Below, piece by piece: positions 44,350 through 55,974 of a stretch of DNA of 64,000 nt; position 1 is the stretch's first letter, and each line of letters opens with the position of its first letter. Location of the stretch: assembly GCF_036320965.1 (NCBI RefSeq), contig NC_092234.1, positions 41,809,032 to 41,873,031 on the forward strand, given 5' to 3'. The position numbers and the translations under genes were made by a program. This DNA comes from Panulirus ornatus (lineage: Eukaryota; Arthropoda; Malacostraca; Decapoda; Palinuridae). The notes beneath the pieces are model-generated. The model made no database searches, had not been told where the DNA came from, and saw only the letters and a program-made list of their open reading frames with translations.

Positions 44350-44559
44350 TGTCAGCTGGCGACGTTCAGCTTCTACGACCTGGCCTTCCTGACTCATACA
44401 TGCCCTGGTATCACCGCTAGGGAGGCAGTCAGTCAGGTGACTCACTCAACACAACAAGTGCACCACTCCATCTGTATCTGAATCCTTGGCCTCATGACTC
44501 CAGACTTAAGCCGTCCTAAGGGCGCCTCCTCCGTCAGTAGATGTCCCTTACATGACTTC

Positions 44560-46115
44560 TGACGTTTCATCATCGTGCCAGGCTTCCTTGTGGCGCCTCA
44601 TCTCTGACGCCTCCTACCACCACCAGCGCCGGGAGGCTCCTTCGCCAAGACCATCTATTATGTCCCGACCTGTGACGGGGGCGTGTCTACAGTTTATTGT
44701 CGAACTGTCGTGTGAGGGTGGACAGGTTCAGCGAGATGTGGGTCTCTTGGTAGGTGGAGTCAGAAGGTCCCAGGATGATTCTGCACGTCCTTTTTTCTGC
44801 ATTGTCTCTCTCGCTGGTCCCTCTGTGTGGCTACTAGTAAGGAGTACCAGGCTGGGGAGGCAGAGGCAAGACATTCCTGAGCTGAACTGGCGGGTATAGA
44901 CGGGAGGAGGAACATCTGATGATATGGACTCTTCTTGACTACCCGGAGGATGTCAGGGCCTACTGTGATGTGATGTCAGGGGGCGCCATGATGTTGTCTG
45001 CGCCCATGTTGATGTGCATCATCAGAGTCTGAGTGTGGTTGATGGTGACGTCGTGGGCCGTGGTCCATTCCTGAAGGTTGCTGATGATGTGCTGAAGTGC
45101 ACTGAAGTCAGGAGAGTTGTTGTTGACAGTGATGCCAAAGTTGGAGTCATCTACGTATTTCCAGGGATGGTCTGCGTCCCACAGGGCGTCACTGGTAAGG
45201 ATGAGTAAGAAGAGCGGCCCCATCTTGGCGCCCTGTGGTACACCGCAGTGAGGTCGATGTGGCTCCCGTACAGCGGACGGCTCGGCGTCGCCCGGCCAGG
45301 AAGTCCGCCAGCCACGAGACGAGGTCGACGGCTGTCTTTATGATGAAGTCGACCATGTCGCGAGCTTTATCTATTATGTGTACGCTTGAGGGGTTTACTG
45401 TTTAGGAAGACGTCTCTTGGGTTATCATCTGTAATGTGGTTTTTGGTTCACTGAACACCGATTCATGTTGCCTCTCTACAATCTCACTCACTCACTTCTC
45501 TCGGCAGTCGTACGCAAGTATGTGTTCTTCCGTCTTCAGTAGGCCAGTGGAGTTTGTAGTTCCGGATTTGCGTTTTGCATACGAGTAAAAGTATTCTGGG
45601 TCATTTCTTATTTCACTTGTAGCTTTCTGTGTTTCCTGATATTCACACATTTCAAGGTTGATGTCTGATGATTCATACGCTGGATGTGTTATGGCTTCTT
45701 TATGTCTGCAGTTCTTTTTCGCTTCGTGTCAAGTGTTGGTGTTGTTCGTTCTAACGCCACACCTCTCGTGGTTTCCTCCTCTCGCTGGTGTGGTGTATGT
45801 CTCCTGCGTGTGTGGAGCACCAGAGTGGTCATGTTATATACACATTCCTCCTCTGGTTTACCACTCAGTAGGGTTTACCGTCGTGTCTCAGGCATCTCAT
45901 TGATCACATCATCCCACTTGATCCGTCTACTGTTCAAGCTGAAATGACTGTAAACATCACGACTGCTACGTGAGTTCTGAGCAGGAGGTTTAGCATGCAA
46001 ACTCGTCATTACATCCAGCAGGTTGTGATCAGAGTATACAGTGTTTGACACCATAATGTCACATATTAAGTCCACATCCTTTATAAAGATTAAGTTCAGA
46101 TTCTATTTCTTCTGG
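44560..46115 (-). mobile_element. L4-type LINE: endonuclease end, linker, RT and C-terminal region, degraded
   Basis: Minus strand, in order. VSNTVYSDHNLLDV (about 46010-46050) holds the SDH motif that closes the AP-like endonuclease domain. The linker with DPEYFYSYAKRKSGTTNSTG (45550-45610) follows, then RQHESVFSEPKTTLQMI. The RT palm has CGVPQGAKMGPLFLLILTSD, then WKYVDDS with the catalytic YxDD (about 45140-45160) and DFSALQHIISNLQEWTTAHD. The end has SPAWYSLLVATQRDQRERQC (44800-44850) and ISLNLSTL. Stops and frameshifts between blocks make it a fossil. The family differs from L1, L2 and L3. Confidence 0.88.
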
Positions 46116-46379
46116 TAGGATCCTTTTTTTTTTCTTTTATCTTTATTGCAGCTGTTCGCCCGCTCTGCTTCCTGGTGTCAGCAGTTTCAGCTGGGAGGCC
46201 CTAAAGACAGTCTCAAGTACCCCTCATTCTCAGCCCTCGAAATCCATTCCATTCTGGTTTGGGACTAGCAAGGTCGCCCTGAGCCTACAGCACCCACCCA
46301 AGCATTCCTCTGCTGCATCTACATGTCACTCCTGCTCCAGACCAGGTAAATAATACCTACAATATCTGACCTGCTACAC
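46116..46379. other. No gene seen
   Basis: T-rich at 46128-46150 next to the LINE, otherwise ordinary. Confidence 0.45.
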
Positions 46380-46762
46380 AGACTCCCAGGCCACTCAATC
46401 TTCCTCCAAAATAACCGATCTTAATCCTGGAGGTTCCAGCCCACTGGGAGTGTTGCCCAGGCGTATCCCGCAGCACAACCCTCACATCCCACCTCTGCAT
46501 CACCCTTCCGTAGAGGCCAGACTCTCCTTGCTCCTCCACCCCTTCCCCCAGTAACTCAGCCTCACCCTGCTCCCCTGTCATCCCTACCCCTTCCCAGTAA
46601 CAGCCTCACCTTGCTCCCCTGTCACCCCAGCCCTCCCCAAGTAACATAGCCTTACCCTGCTCCTCTACTCCCCTTCTCCCCAGTAACTGAGCCTTACCCT
46701 GCTCCTCTACCAGCGCCCACCCACAGTAACTCAGCCTCACCCTGCTCCCCTAACCTGCTCCC
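46380..46762. repeat. Degenerate minisatellite of about 49 bp (5 or more units)
   Basis: Units with CCCAGTAACTCAGCCTCACC and CTGCTCCCCTGTCACCCC. Spacing varies with C-rich inserts. Confidence 0.85.
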
Positions 46763-46763
46763 C

Positions 46764-47338
46764 AGAGGCTAAAGCTTGCATAAAAGTGGGGTGTGACCGG
46801 GAGTGTACATGCCTCCCCTTGACGGAGGGCCGGGGAGAGCGGCTGAGCGGGAGAGGTTGTGCTGGTGATGGAGGGAGAGAGGGAGGTAGACTCCCACAGC
46901 CTCCTGGGTCTCAAGGCTATAGTCTTAAAGGGGAACTACTGTGCCTTGCTGCTGCTGCTGCTGGTACTCTCTCGCTATTACCATCTCCACCACTGCTACT
47001 GTTCCCGCTGCTACTTGTGCTACTCCCTCACCACCGACCATCGCCCTCCCGTCGCCACCACTACCACCACTGTGCCACACATCCACTGTTGTGCGTCTGG
47101 TGGCCGTGTTAAGTTGGCTGTGTTACCACTGGTGTTGTGTTGTGTTATCATCGGCCGCTGTGTTGTGTCGTCACTGGCAGCAGTGTTGAATTGGGACTTC
47201 CCTGGACGTTCCTCCTCCTGGGATCTTATCCCAGCGCGCGGGAGCCTCGCCCCCCCCCCACCCCCCAATCCATCAACCAGGCTGTTACTGGCATCAGAAG
47301 ACAAACCAGAGTCCCTCATCCCCCTTCCTCCAGACTGA
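46764..47338 (+). CDS. Candidate 5' exon with hydrophobic segment, unrecognised
   Basis: GCATAAAAGTGG at about 46769 resembles a TATA box. About 95 bp later an ATG (46868) opens a frame MEGEREVDSHSLLGLKAIVL followed by KGNYCALLLLLLVLSRYYH, which has a hydrophobic run like a signal anchor. The frame stays open to 47338 but becomes low-complexity (Thr, Cys and Pro runs). No family recognised, and the right part is partly covered by a LINE tail relic at 47262-47300. Probably not a gene. Confidence 0.15.
47262..47300 (-). mobile_element. L1-type LINE terminal fragment
   Basis: The minus strand reads DASNSLVDGLGGG, matching the SNSLVDQ tail of the family. Confidence 0.5.
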
Positions 47339-47382
47339 CTTATGTAACACTTCTGGAAGGTCGCACCCGACTACCGCACGTC

Positions 47383-47515
47383 CTTAAGTCTCACTCATCA
47401 AGTCCCCCTCGAGTCTCACCCATGGGGTCTCCCTCGAGTCTCACCCATGGGGTCTCCCTCGAGTCTCACCAATGGGGTCCCCCTCGGCTCTCGCCCATGG
47501 AGTCCCCCTCATATA
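47383..47515. repeat. 26-bp minisatellite (about 5 units)
   Basis: Units CTCGAGTCTCACCCATGGGG plus TCTCCC, diverged at both edges. Confidence 0.94.
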
Positions 47516-48024
47516 AGGCTGCGACACGCTCCAGGACCCCAGGTACTGACGATGGCTGGAAGGTGTTGAGCCACACAACTCCAGGTCTTGTGTCTAGCCC
47601 ATGAACCATGCCCTTCTACTACGTGGTCCATCCTGAGGTCTGATCCATCAGGAGACCTCCGGCTCAGGTCTTGCAGCAGGGGTCTTCTACACCCAGAGCC
47701 CCGGCTGTCTGCATCCATGTGATGTGGTCTGAAACATTCCTGAAGTATCGTCTTTCAGATATGCAGAAGACACACTCCAGACTTTATCTCTGCCACAGTA
47801 TAACCAGATCTCCTCTGACAACACCAGACACAGGAAGGACCTCGCTGGTATACCCGGCCACGTCTTCCCCTTCAGGCTGGAGTCATGCTGAAGGACCAGT
47901 CTGTGGTCATCACTACGGGCCTACCCTCACCAACTAGACAGGAGAGCACACATGGGCCTTCGTACCCACTGTGTACGGTACCTCATACGTTTGCCTCACA
48001 ATAAGTCTAGCGGGAGCGTCCACC
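47516..48024. other. No gene recognised
   Basis: Low-repeat sequence without a recognisable product. Confidence 0.4.
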
Positions 48025-48322
48025 TTCAATATCCAGCTTGAGCGTCCAGCTTGAGTGTCCAGCTTGAGCGTCCAGCTTGAGCGTCCAGCTTGAGTGTCCA
48101 GCTTGAGTGTCCAGCTTGAGCGTCCAGCTTGAGTGTCCAGCTTGAGTGTCCAGCTTGAGCGTCCAGCTTGAGCGTCCAGCTTGAGTGTCCAGCTTGAGTG
48201 TCCAGCTTGAGTGTCCAGCTTGAGTGTCCAGCTTGAGTGTCCAGCTTGAGTGTCCAGCTTGAGTGTCCAGCTTGAGTGTCCAGCTTGAGTGTCCAGCTTG
48301 AGTGTCCAGCTTGAGTGTCCAG
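48025..48322. repeat. 13-bp minisatellite GAGTGTCCAGCTT (about 23 units)
   Basis: Units differ almost only at the fourth base, C or T (GAGCGTCC or GAGTGTCC). The C form is confined to the left half. Consistent with CpG to TpG change and local homogenisation. Confidence 0.98.
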
Positions 48323-48416
48323 GCGCCCTAGAAACGGACTGCAATCGATGCCACAATACGTACATACGTGCGTCTACCAGCAAGTGACCGTAGTGTGACC
48401 TGCCTTACAATGTAGA

Positions 48417-48417
<1 letters not shown>

Positions 48418-48491
<74 letters not shown>
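48418..48491. repeat. (AT)n microsatellite
   Basis: Perfect AT tract. Confidence 0.98.
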
Positions 48492-48494
<3 letters not shown>

Positions 48495-49039
48495 TAAATA
48501 ACACTTAACCTGGTGACTCCGCAATGAGTAAAATGTAATCTCATTTGCATGAGAAACTCATATGCAAAACTTGAATGGGGTTAAGCCTTTTACACATCTG
48601 AATAACTGGACGAAGAGCAAAGCTATATTTAGAGTGACCCTGACCTCTTGACCTAAGAATGCTGGACAATTTCTGAGGGGAAAAAAAATACTTTCTTAAC
48701 TCGATGAGGCTATTTACATACAGTGTATGGATAGGATTTTCCTCTCTGTGTGTGCGAAATCATACACCAAGACTGGGTATATCTCAAATGTCCAAGTTGG
48801 AATCACGGCTTTTGTGGAACAAGTACGACCTCTGACCCGCTCCAAGCGCACGCCGTTTCCCCCACCTCCGCTGGGGCAACCCACACGCCAAGTTTGGATC
48901 ACGTGCACACACCAGATGTAGACATGTTGCGACGAAGCTAACTGTATCCAGAACACAGACGTGTTGAGCCATCGAGCACCATGAAATTTCAACCTGCTGC
49001 CCACCATCACAGAACACAACACTCACCCAACCTGCTAAC
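48492..49039. other. No gene recognised
   Basis: GTACGACCTCTGACCCGCTC at 48821-48840 resembles a 21-bp unit joined to a foldback-centre remnant. Otherwise featureless. Confidence 0.45.
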
Positions 49040-49700
49040 CACACAACTTGCTGGTGGGTTGGGTCGTTGGTTGAGCAAGGTGTTAGGCTGGGTCGTTGGT
49101 CGACTAAGGTGTTGGGTTGGGTCGTTGGTGGAGCAAGGTGTTGGGTTGGGTGGTTGGTGGAGCAAGGTGTTGGGTTGGGTGGTTGGTGGAGCAAGGTGTT
49201 GGAAGCCGCAGCCAGACTGAGGCAGGCCCCCAGAGCCTGGCTGGTGTGGTACACTTTGTAGGTAGTTGTCCAGTGCAGTCTTGACCTTGTCTACCGTGCA
49301 GCATCCCAGGCTGTTTCTGACGGTAGATGGCGGCCAGGAGGTGTTGAAGAGTCTTGGGCCCCGCCCGCAGGTTTAAGGTCTTCTCTCATCTTGTGTGCGT
49401 CGCAGCAGGTTATACCTCAATGTAACTTGAGAACCACACCTTCTAAGATGTTCCAGGTATACATGATGATATACCTCTCCCGTCTGCGCTCCAGGGAGTA
49501 TAACCTCAGATAGGTCCCAATAACTCAGTTCCTATTCCACAATAATGTGGGCTGTGAAAGATCTCTCAACACTTAATAATTCCACAATTTCGTCAGCCTT
49601 TTAGGATGATATTAAAAAACAACAATACTGAATTCGTGAAAGAATGAGCTCCTTGAATATCAACATCATTGTTTTGTTTTTTTCCCTTGTCTTTAAGGTC
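49040..49700 (-). mobile_element. L1-type LINE 3' end, copy C
   Basis: Closely similar to copies A and B from the terminal minisatellite through LSLAAAS, TAWDAAR and MREDLKPAGGAQD. A deletion near 49399-49402 then removes about 65 bp present in A and B. The alignment resumes with RRRERYIIMYTWNILEG and ends in decayed sequence near 49700. A non-functional remnant. Confidence 0.85.
49050..49200. repeat. 29-bp minisatellite inside LINE copy C
   Basis: Five units like those of copy B (GGTTGGTGGAGCAAGGTGTT), so copies B and C share a later unit type than A and D. Confidence 0.92.
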
Positions 49701-50925
49701 CAATGACCACAAACTCGATGGTGTTCATCTTCTGGACACACGAGACAATACCAACTGGTCAGGACAACATCCTCCACACATGTTTACGTTGCTCTTACTC
49801 ATTGTTTACCTTAACCTCTCACCAGTAGGCCTCTCCTTCAGCCTCTCCGTCAACACACACGGCGGTAGGACCAGGTCATCACGGAGGGTTACCTAACTGG
49901 CAACAGCGGCTCTGTTGACGCCAGCCAGTCACCACAACACACGTCTGAAGGTGCGGGGATGTACGTACGTGTGGCAACCAAGTGTTGACGAACGAACGGT
50001 GTTGCAATACGTTCCTCGACCCTACGTGTGTACGTTCATCATGGGCCACCATTCCCCTACACTACCTTCCTCCTCCCCTCACCCGTTAATACCGCCACAC
50101 CCCAGTCTCATACTACCCACAATCCCCTCTCATACTACCCTAAATGCCCCCGTCCTGCATCCCCTCCACATCCCTGTCCCTTAGTAGCCAGTTTCTCCTC
50201 GTGTTCCACCCAGCCCCCCTGCTGTATCACGGTAACCCCTCCCTCCTGTCGCTCGTTAAGCCGCCCCCTCCCCCAGAAGCCACACTTCCCCCTTCGTGTT
50301 GTCTCCCCAACATCCCCCTCCCCTCGTGGCGGGGCAGTGTTCCAACTTCCCATAATATCCTCCCCACTTTGTACCCTCTCTTACTTTGTCTAACCCTCTC
50401 CCCTCCCACCAAGCCTCTTGTGCCCTCCTTACCTACTCTCCCCATCCCTCTCTCAACACCAACCCCTCCTCCCCTCCCCCTCCTCCTCTCCCAACCTGCA
50501 GGAGGCGGATCAGCCACGAGGGGAGGCTGACGTCATCATCAGGACCAACTAACACGTCACACATCCGGAGGCCACAGTCACGCCTTCCCTACACCCGGGG
50601 AATCTCTCACGCCAGAACACGTAACGCACACCTCATGAGCCCACTCCTCCAGGCACTCAAGACCAGGCAGGCACTCAGGACTTCGTCATATGTTCACACG
50701 TCATCAGGAACACCTGCCTCCTGCGGGTGCTGTGGCCAGGGTTAACGTCTGAGGCACGAGAGATCCCGGGATGCGACCGGCGGCGGCGCCCAGCCAGTGC
50801 CTGCTGGGGCGGGAGGGAGACGCCAGGCACCAGACCTGGTATAGCTCGCCTGACCTGGAGGAACACGACTCTCCCGCCAGAGCCTCACATGACCAACACA
50901 TTGTAAACACACGGGACAACACAGG
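49701..50925. other. No gene recognised; C-rich low-complexity block
   Basis: 50040-50500 is C-rich with CCCCTCC words and gives spurious Pro/Ser-rich frames. A GTACGTACGTGTG stretch lies at 49962. No supportable product. Confidence 0.45.
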
Positions 50926-50992
50926 GACGCCCTGGGACACCCTGGGACACCACTGGGACACCCTGGGACAACACTGGGACACCATGGGACGA
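50926..50992. repeat. 11/12-bp repeat GGGACACCCT (about 6 units)
   Basis: Units TGGGACACCC and TGGGACAACAC. Confidence 0.9.
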
Positions 50993-52362
50993 AGATTAAT
51001 AAAAATCTGGGTCGATGATGCCACAACACCACAACACTCACGCGTGTTGTAATTAGCGACATGACCAGCCGGACCTGACCACCCTAACAACCCAGGCTCC
51101 GTAACCACCAGGGACCACCCAACGGAGGGGTTGTGGTTGTACCTTCATCCTCCACCACCCCCTTCAACCCCCCCACCCCTGAAGTGGGTACACGAGCCGC
51201 CAGGACGAACAGTCTGCTGGATCAGCGAGGAGTCAGCCAGGGAAGCCCGGACGCAGCAGGAACGCCCAGACAAAAACGCCATCAGGGGGATAATTCCAGA
51301 GCCACTAATACACCAGCAGGAGGGAGGAAATGGAGAGGGATGCCAGGCAGCGCTCGACGAAGGAGCGCCCCACGATTACTCCCTCCTGTATTAAAACAAA
51401 AAGATGGGCACTTAAGGTAAGAAAACGTGGGCGATAAAAAAACGGACGTAAAGAAACCCGAGGAGAGGTGGCTGGGGAGAGGCGCTCTCACCTCTCCCTA
51501 CCCACCGCCTCTCACTTGAACGGTTCCTGTCATGAACACTCTCACCGGACGGACCCCCTTCTCATTACCACTCTCCCAGGCCGGATCCTCGCACCAACAC
51601 TCTCACTTGATGTAACCTCTCGCTACCACTCTCACTATCACTCTCACTGGACGGACCCCTCTCATCACACTCCCCAAGTGAAGATCTCACACATCCAAGC
51701 ACTCACCATCATTCAACCAGGTCGATCTCTTTCTCCAACACCAACACTCCCTCTGACCGCCTCCCCCCCGACCCACTTCCCCAACACTCAGACCAAACCC
51801 CTTCACCAACGCCCACCTGGACCATCTCCCTCGCTGGCCCCTATCCTCCCCATTCCCGTCTCCCCGCTGGGAGCGCAAAAAGTCTGGAGTTTTGGACGGA
51901 TTTAACGAGAGACGCAATAATTTTTTACGGGAGGAAGACTTGAACATTTTAGGACGTGGTCGATGTGGCCAGCCTGAACTGACCTGGCCTGACCTGGGCC
52001 ACGCCTGGTCATTACTCCCAACCTTACGTGGGTCAGGAGAGGTGGGGTGAGGGGAGGAGAAGAAGCAGGGGTGGGGAGAGGGAAGACAACACAATCCTGA
52101 GCCAGGGTGGATGATGGGGAGGCAGAGGGGAAGGGCAGGACGGGTGTGGGAGTCAAGAGCGACGGGAGGGGTTAGGGAGGCAGGAGATGGTGGGTGGGAG
52201 GAGTGGGAGGAGGTAGAGGTGGATGACGGGCAAGGGAAAAGACAGTGGCAGGTGGAGGAGGCCACTGTGGGGAGGGAGGGGGCAGGTAAAGGCAGCTTGA
52301 GAGGGAGGGAGGAAGGGTCGGGGAGGGGACCGGTGGCCAGAGGTAAAAACATACAAACTCAC
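50993..52362. other. No gene recognised
   Basis: 51130-51180 and 51480-51860 are C-rich, with repeats of CACTCTCACCGGACGGACCC. 52030-52340 is G-rich with GGGAGG words. The open frames follow base composition and have no recognisable domains. Confidence 0.45.
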
Positions 52363-52369
52363 AAACACA

Positions 52370-52424
<55 letters not shown>
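52363..52424. repeat. (CA)n microsatellite
   Basis: CA tract of about 30 units; the left edge has CAAACACA variants. Confidence 0.97.
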
Positions 52425-52427
<3 letters not shown>

Positions 52428-53399
52428 GGACGCGTCTTAATGTTGCCCTTGTTACCAGCGGAGGAGGAAGTCTGCTCCCTCCCTCCAGGCTACACTAACT
52501 GTACCCGTACATTACACTACCTTCAGCCTGTACACTACACCAGGACCTCCCATCCCACTAGGTCGGGGGTTCGTCAGGACCAGCGTTGTGGGGATCATCC
52601 CACCATGCTGAGTCAGTCAGTGAATATTTACATTCGTGCTCACATAACAACAACCCCCCTCCCACCTTCCGGAGCCATGCATGTACCCCTCACCCACACC
52701 ATCCACTGACGAGCTCTGTCTGTACACAACCAACAACTAAAACATGTTAAGTGAATAAATGAATTATATCTTAGAACATCCTCACTAACTGTCCTTCAAA
52801 TGTGACTGGATAAATATGCAAACAATGTGTGTAGTCCTTGCCTCATCTGGTAAGGGAAAGTCATTCCAACAATATGAATTATGTAAAAGACCACAACGTG
52901 TAAATTGCAGGTACTTAACCAATTACATCACTTAATGTCTCAACTTATCTTTTTCTACTCTCATGCTAATTATGGCACACTTGGAGGACTGAGGTTATGT
53001 ACTTTGTTTACATGAGCGTAGAACTGCTTTCCGTTTCCTCGTATTATGGATGATCCTCGGGCCTGGCGGAGCTCCATGTGAGACAGAGGCTGCGCTATGT
53101 AGCGCGGGGCAGCATGCTCCTGATGGCTCCTGGTCTACTGAATGGTCGTAACCTTTGATGCAAGACATTATGAGCAATGAATACATGAGGACTACATATG
53201 AGGGCCAGCTAGCAGGTGACCTGAGGGTCCATAAAAAAAAAGGTTATCAGCATAAGCAAATCCATCAAATGAGTCAAATAAACCAAGCTAATGACAGTGG
53301 TAGAAACACGAGAGCAAATCACCACCCACCTCTCCCTCTGGCTCAACACCCGACAGGAGAAAGATGTGAGCAAGACGGTGTGACCCGCACAGGATAACC
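52425..53399. other. No gene recognised
   Basis: Relatively repeat-free and AT-balanced from 52700 to 53400. No product recognised. Confidence 0.4.
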
Positions 53400-53615
53400 T
53401 AACCAGTCAAAGGTCAGACGCTCATACCCAAGGGTTCGTGCTCAAGGATCGTACCGTCGTGCTCAAGGGTCGTACCGTCGTGCTCAAGGGTTGTACCGTT
53501 ATGCTCAAGGGTCGTGCCGTCGTGCTTAAGGGTTGTACCCTAGTGCTCAAGGGTCGTACCCTCGTGCTCAAGGGTCGTACCCTCGAGCTCAAGGGTCGTA
53601 CCCTCGTGCTCAAAG
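53400..53615 (+). repeat. Right half of a foldback element: DR1 centre plus 21-bp array
   Basis: CCAGTCAAAGGTCAGACGCT (DR1-type, about 53405-53417) is followed by CATACCCAAGGG and about 8 units of GGGTCGTACCGTCGTGCTCA. Later units change to GTACCCTCGTG. The left arm is missing. Confidence 0.88.
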
Positions 53616-53696
53616 GGTTAAATGCATAAAACGATTTGTAAGGAAGACCTTAATGTCGTCGTGTGATCTGAGAGGAACTAATTATGCAACACCAGC

Positions 53697-53812
53697 TTCA
53701 CCCCTACATGTACCAATACCTCCCCTACATGTACCAATACCACCCCTACATGTACCAATACCTCCCCTACATGTACCAGTACCTCCCCTACATGTACCAG
53801 TACCACCTACTG
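53697..53812. repeat. 21-bp minisatellite of a different family (5 units)
   Basis: Units CCTCCCCTACATGTACCAAT plus A. It shares the period but no sequence with the dispersed 21-bp family. Confidence 0.96.
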
Positions 53813-53937
53813 GTGCAGGGGGGCGCCTGGCCAAGCCACTCAGTAACCAACACTCTTAACCCCTCCCTCCCTCGCACCCTCTTTAGTGCGTATTTCCTGT
53901 TTGTTTTTCCGTCGCTGCAACACTTCATCACTTCACC

Positions 53938-53990
53938 TCCCCCACCACCACCACCACCACCACTCCCTCCTCCTCCTCCAACTCCTCACT
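53938..53990. repeat. (CCA)n and (CTC)n runs
   Basis: Trinucleotide-rich pyrimidine stretch before the CT tract. Confidence 0.85.
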
Positions 53991-54058
53991 CTTGCTACCC
54001 TCCCTCCCTCCCCACCTCTCCTTCCCTCCTGCACCTGTTGTCGAGTCTTCTGCTGGTC

Positions 54059-54061
<3 letters not shown>

Positions 54062-54138
<77 letters not shown>
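54062..54138. repeat. (CT)n microsatellite
   Basis: Perfect CT tract of 38 units. Confidence 0.98.
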
Positions 54139-54141
<3 letters not shown>

Positions 54142-54619
54142 TTCCATAGACCCTACCGCCTTCCCATTTTCTTACCTCTGTCCACGTCCATCTCCTCCTC
54201 CTCCTCCTCCTCCAGTCCGTCTCTCTCGTCGCCTCCACAACACAACCTGTCCACACACGTCGCCCCCTCATCCCCCCTGAGGCTAACATCCATCTCCCCC
54301 TCCCCCTGCCCCCCTGCTCCCTCGTTATCCCCACCACCAGTGGGATGGCACAGTTCCCACGCCAGGGATATATCCCAGGGCGGTGGCCTGGCCCGCCCGG
54401 GACGTATCCCTCACAGTATCTTAATATCGTCTCCCCCTCACACCCAGCACGTCGTCCCTCCCTCCTCACGCCGTCCATCCCTCCTCACGCCGTCCCTCCC
54501 ATTCCATCCACCGTCCTCCTAATGGGATGGGTAGGTGGCAGTGCACAGCTTCACCACACGCGTTCCGTTCTCTTCCATCGCAATCTATATTTTGTCTTAC
54601 ACGCACACACTACGCACTC
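54139..54619. other. C-rich low-complexity stretch, no gene
   Basis: CTCCTC and CCCCTCC words to about 54520. No product recognised. Confidence 0.5.
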
Positions 54620-54657
54620 TAGGACGAATGTTGGGCACGGTTCGAAACCCGACACGT

Positions 54658-54703
<46 letters not shown>
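54620..54703. repeat. (CA)n microsatellite preceded by a B-box-like word
   Basis: CGGTTCGAAACCCG at about 54634-54647 resembles a tRNA T-arm (B box), and a CA tract starts at 54660. No A box or cloverleaf could be found, so I do not call a tRNA. Confidence 0.6.
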
Positions 54704-54706
<3 letters not shown>

Positions 54707-54784
54707 TGATCTAAACTTATCATAAACAGTACATATAAAACTGTTGCGACTCAGCGTAGGAGTGACTTAAATCCTGGCCTTTAC

Positions 54785-54985
54785 CGGTACAACCCCTTAC
54801 GTATGACGTTACGACTTCTCAGCCTGACCTTTGACCCTCATACCCAATGGCCGTACCGTCGAGCTTAAGGGTCGTATCGTCATGCTAAAGGGTTGTACCA
54901 TCGTGCTTAAGGATCGTACCGTCGTCTCCTGGATCGTACCGTTGTGCTCCATGATCGTACCGTCGTGGATGGCACCGTCGTGCTG
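54785..54985. repeat. Foldback-type element of the 21-bp family with a near-consensus DR1
   Basis: The left side is short (ACGTATGACGTTACGACTTC). The centre holds TGACCTTTGACCC (about 54825-54837), whose complement GGGTCAAAGGTCA is a standard DR1. The right arm has about 6 units of AAGGGTCGTACCGTCGTGCT with variants. Confidence 0.85.
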
Positions 54986-55329
54986 GTAGGGGTAGGACCC
55001 GTCCGCCGTGATGGGAAGGAGAAATGTAAAATCCTGGAGGTGTTGGTCGGGCCGGGCGGGGCGTCACGCCTGACACGTTCCCTGGATGAAGTGGATTTTC
55101 CAGAGCATTTCCCCCTCACCGTGGGTGGAGGAGGCTGGCTGGAAATCCAGGCCGTGATTAGCGAGGGGAGGCGTGGCAGGATGGCTGGACCCAGGGCAGG
55201 GGAGGAGGGAGATGACGTCGGAGGGGAGCAGAGGAGAGCAAGCGGGTGCGGGGGAAGGAACGGTGTGGGGAGACATTCCTGTGTGACACCCCAGCCTGTG
55301 TTTACAGGCTTATTTCTAACCCCGGAGCT
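54986..55329. other. No gene recognised
   Basis: G-rich sequence without a recognised product. Confidence 0.4.
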
Positions 55330-55430
55330 CGGGCTACTTGATGGCCTAAACTACAGCGTTGCTCCTCTGATCAGTCAGGTTGTTAGAGGCAGCCTGCATG
55401 CCTCGTGGGCCAACGCGCGTGTGTGTACAC
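55330..55430 (-). mobile_element. L1-type LINE terminal fragment
   Basis: The minus strand reads VGPRGMQAASNNLTDQR, matching the YVGLRAASSNSLVDQR type tail of the family. Confidence 0.6.
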
Positions 55431-55974
55431 ACCACGTCCCTCACTGGTCACACTGTCATCATGCAACCACAACACTGCTCCTCTATAGCCAGCCAGACGG
55501 ACGTCACGAACGGCTCTGCGTCAGTCGGTCTGGACGCCCGCATGGAAGGGTAGGCAGACAAGCAGAGCAAGATACGAGACGTGGAGCATACAGAATCAAA
55601 GGAAAGGAACTTATAACTCACGTATGGGGGCGATAAGCACGATCAAACCATGATAATAAGAGCATAAGACGTGGTAAACAAGGTAGAGATACTGATGATA
55701 AGGGATCGACATAGAACGTAAAAGCAAACACAAGCGAAGACGAGACGTTAACATGAGCGATGACTTAAGTAGACGGTATCTTCGTGGGACACAACTAACA
55801 CGTATGTATGATACCAAACATCCTGATCTACTTCGTGAACCAACACACACCACACGAGGGTCACGTGCTCACCTACGCCAAGTCCCGGATACAGAAATAA
55901 TACGCAAGTGAAAATGCAAACTTGATGCACAGTGGGGATGATATCTGAGGAATACAAAGGAATTCAAGGCTGGT
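55431..55974. other. No gene recognised
   Basis: Ordinary sequence before LINE copy D. Confidence 0.4.

Noticed and set aside
46868..47338. Signal-anchor membrane protein gene.
   Set aside because: Kept only as a very low-confidence candidate: the frame decays into low-complexity sequence and overlaps a LINE tail relic.
53697..53812. Another locus of the dispersed 21-bp family.
   Set aside because: Only the period is shared; the unit CCTCCCCTACATGTACCAAT is unrelated.
54620..54660. tRNA T-arm suggested by CGGTTCGAAACCCG.
   Set aside because: No acceptor stem, anticodon arm or A box within 100 bp.
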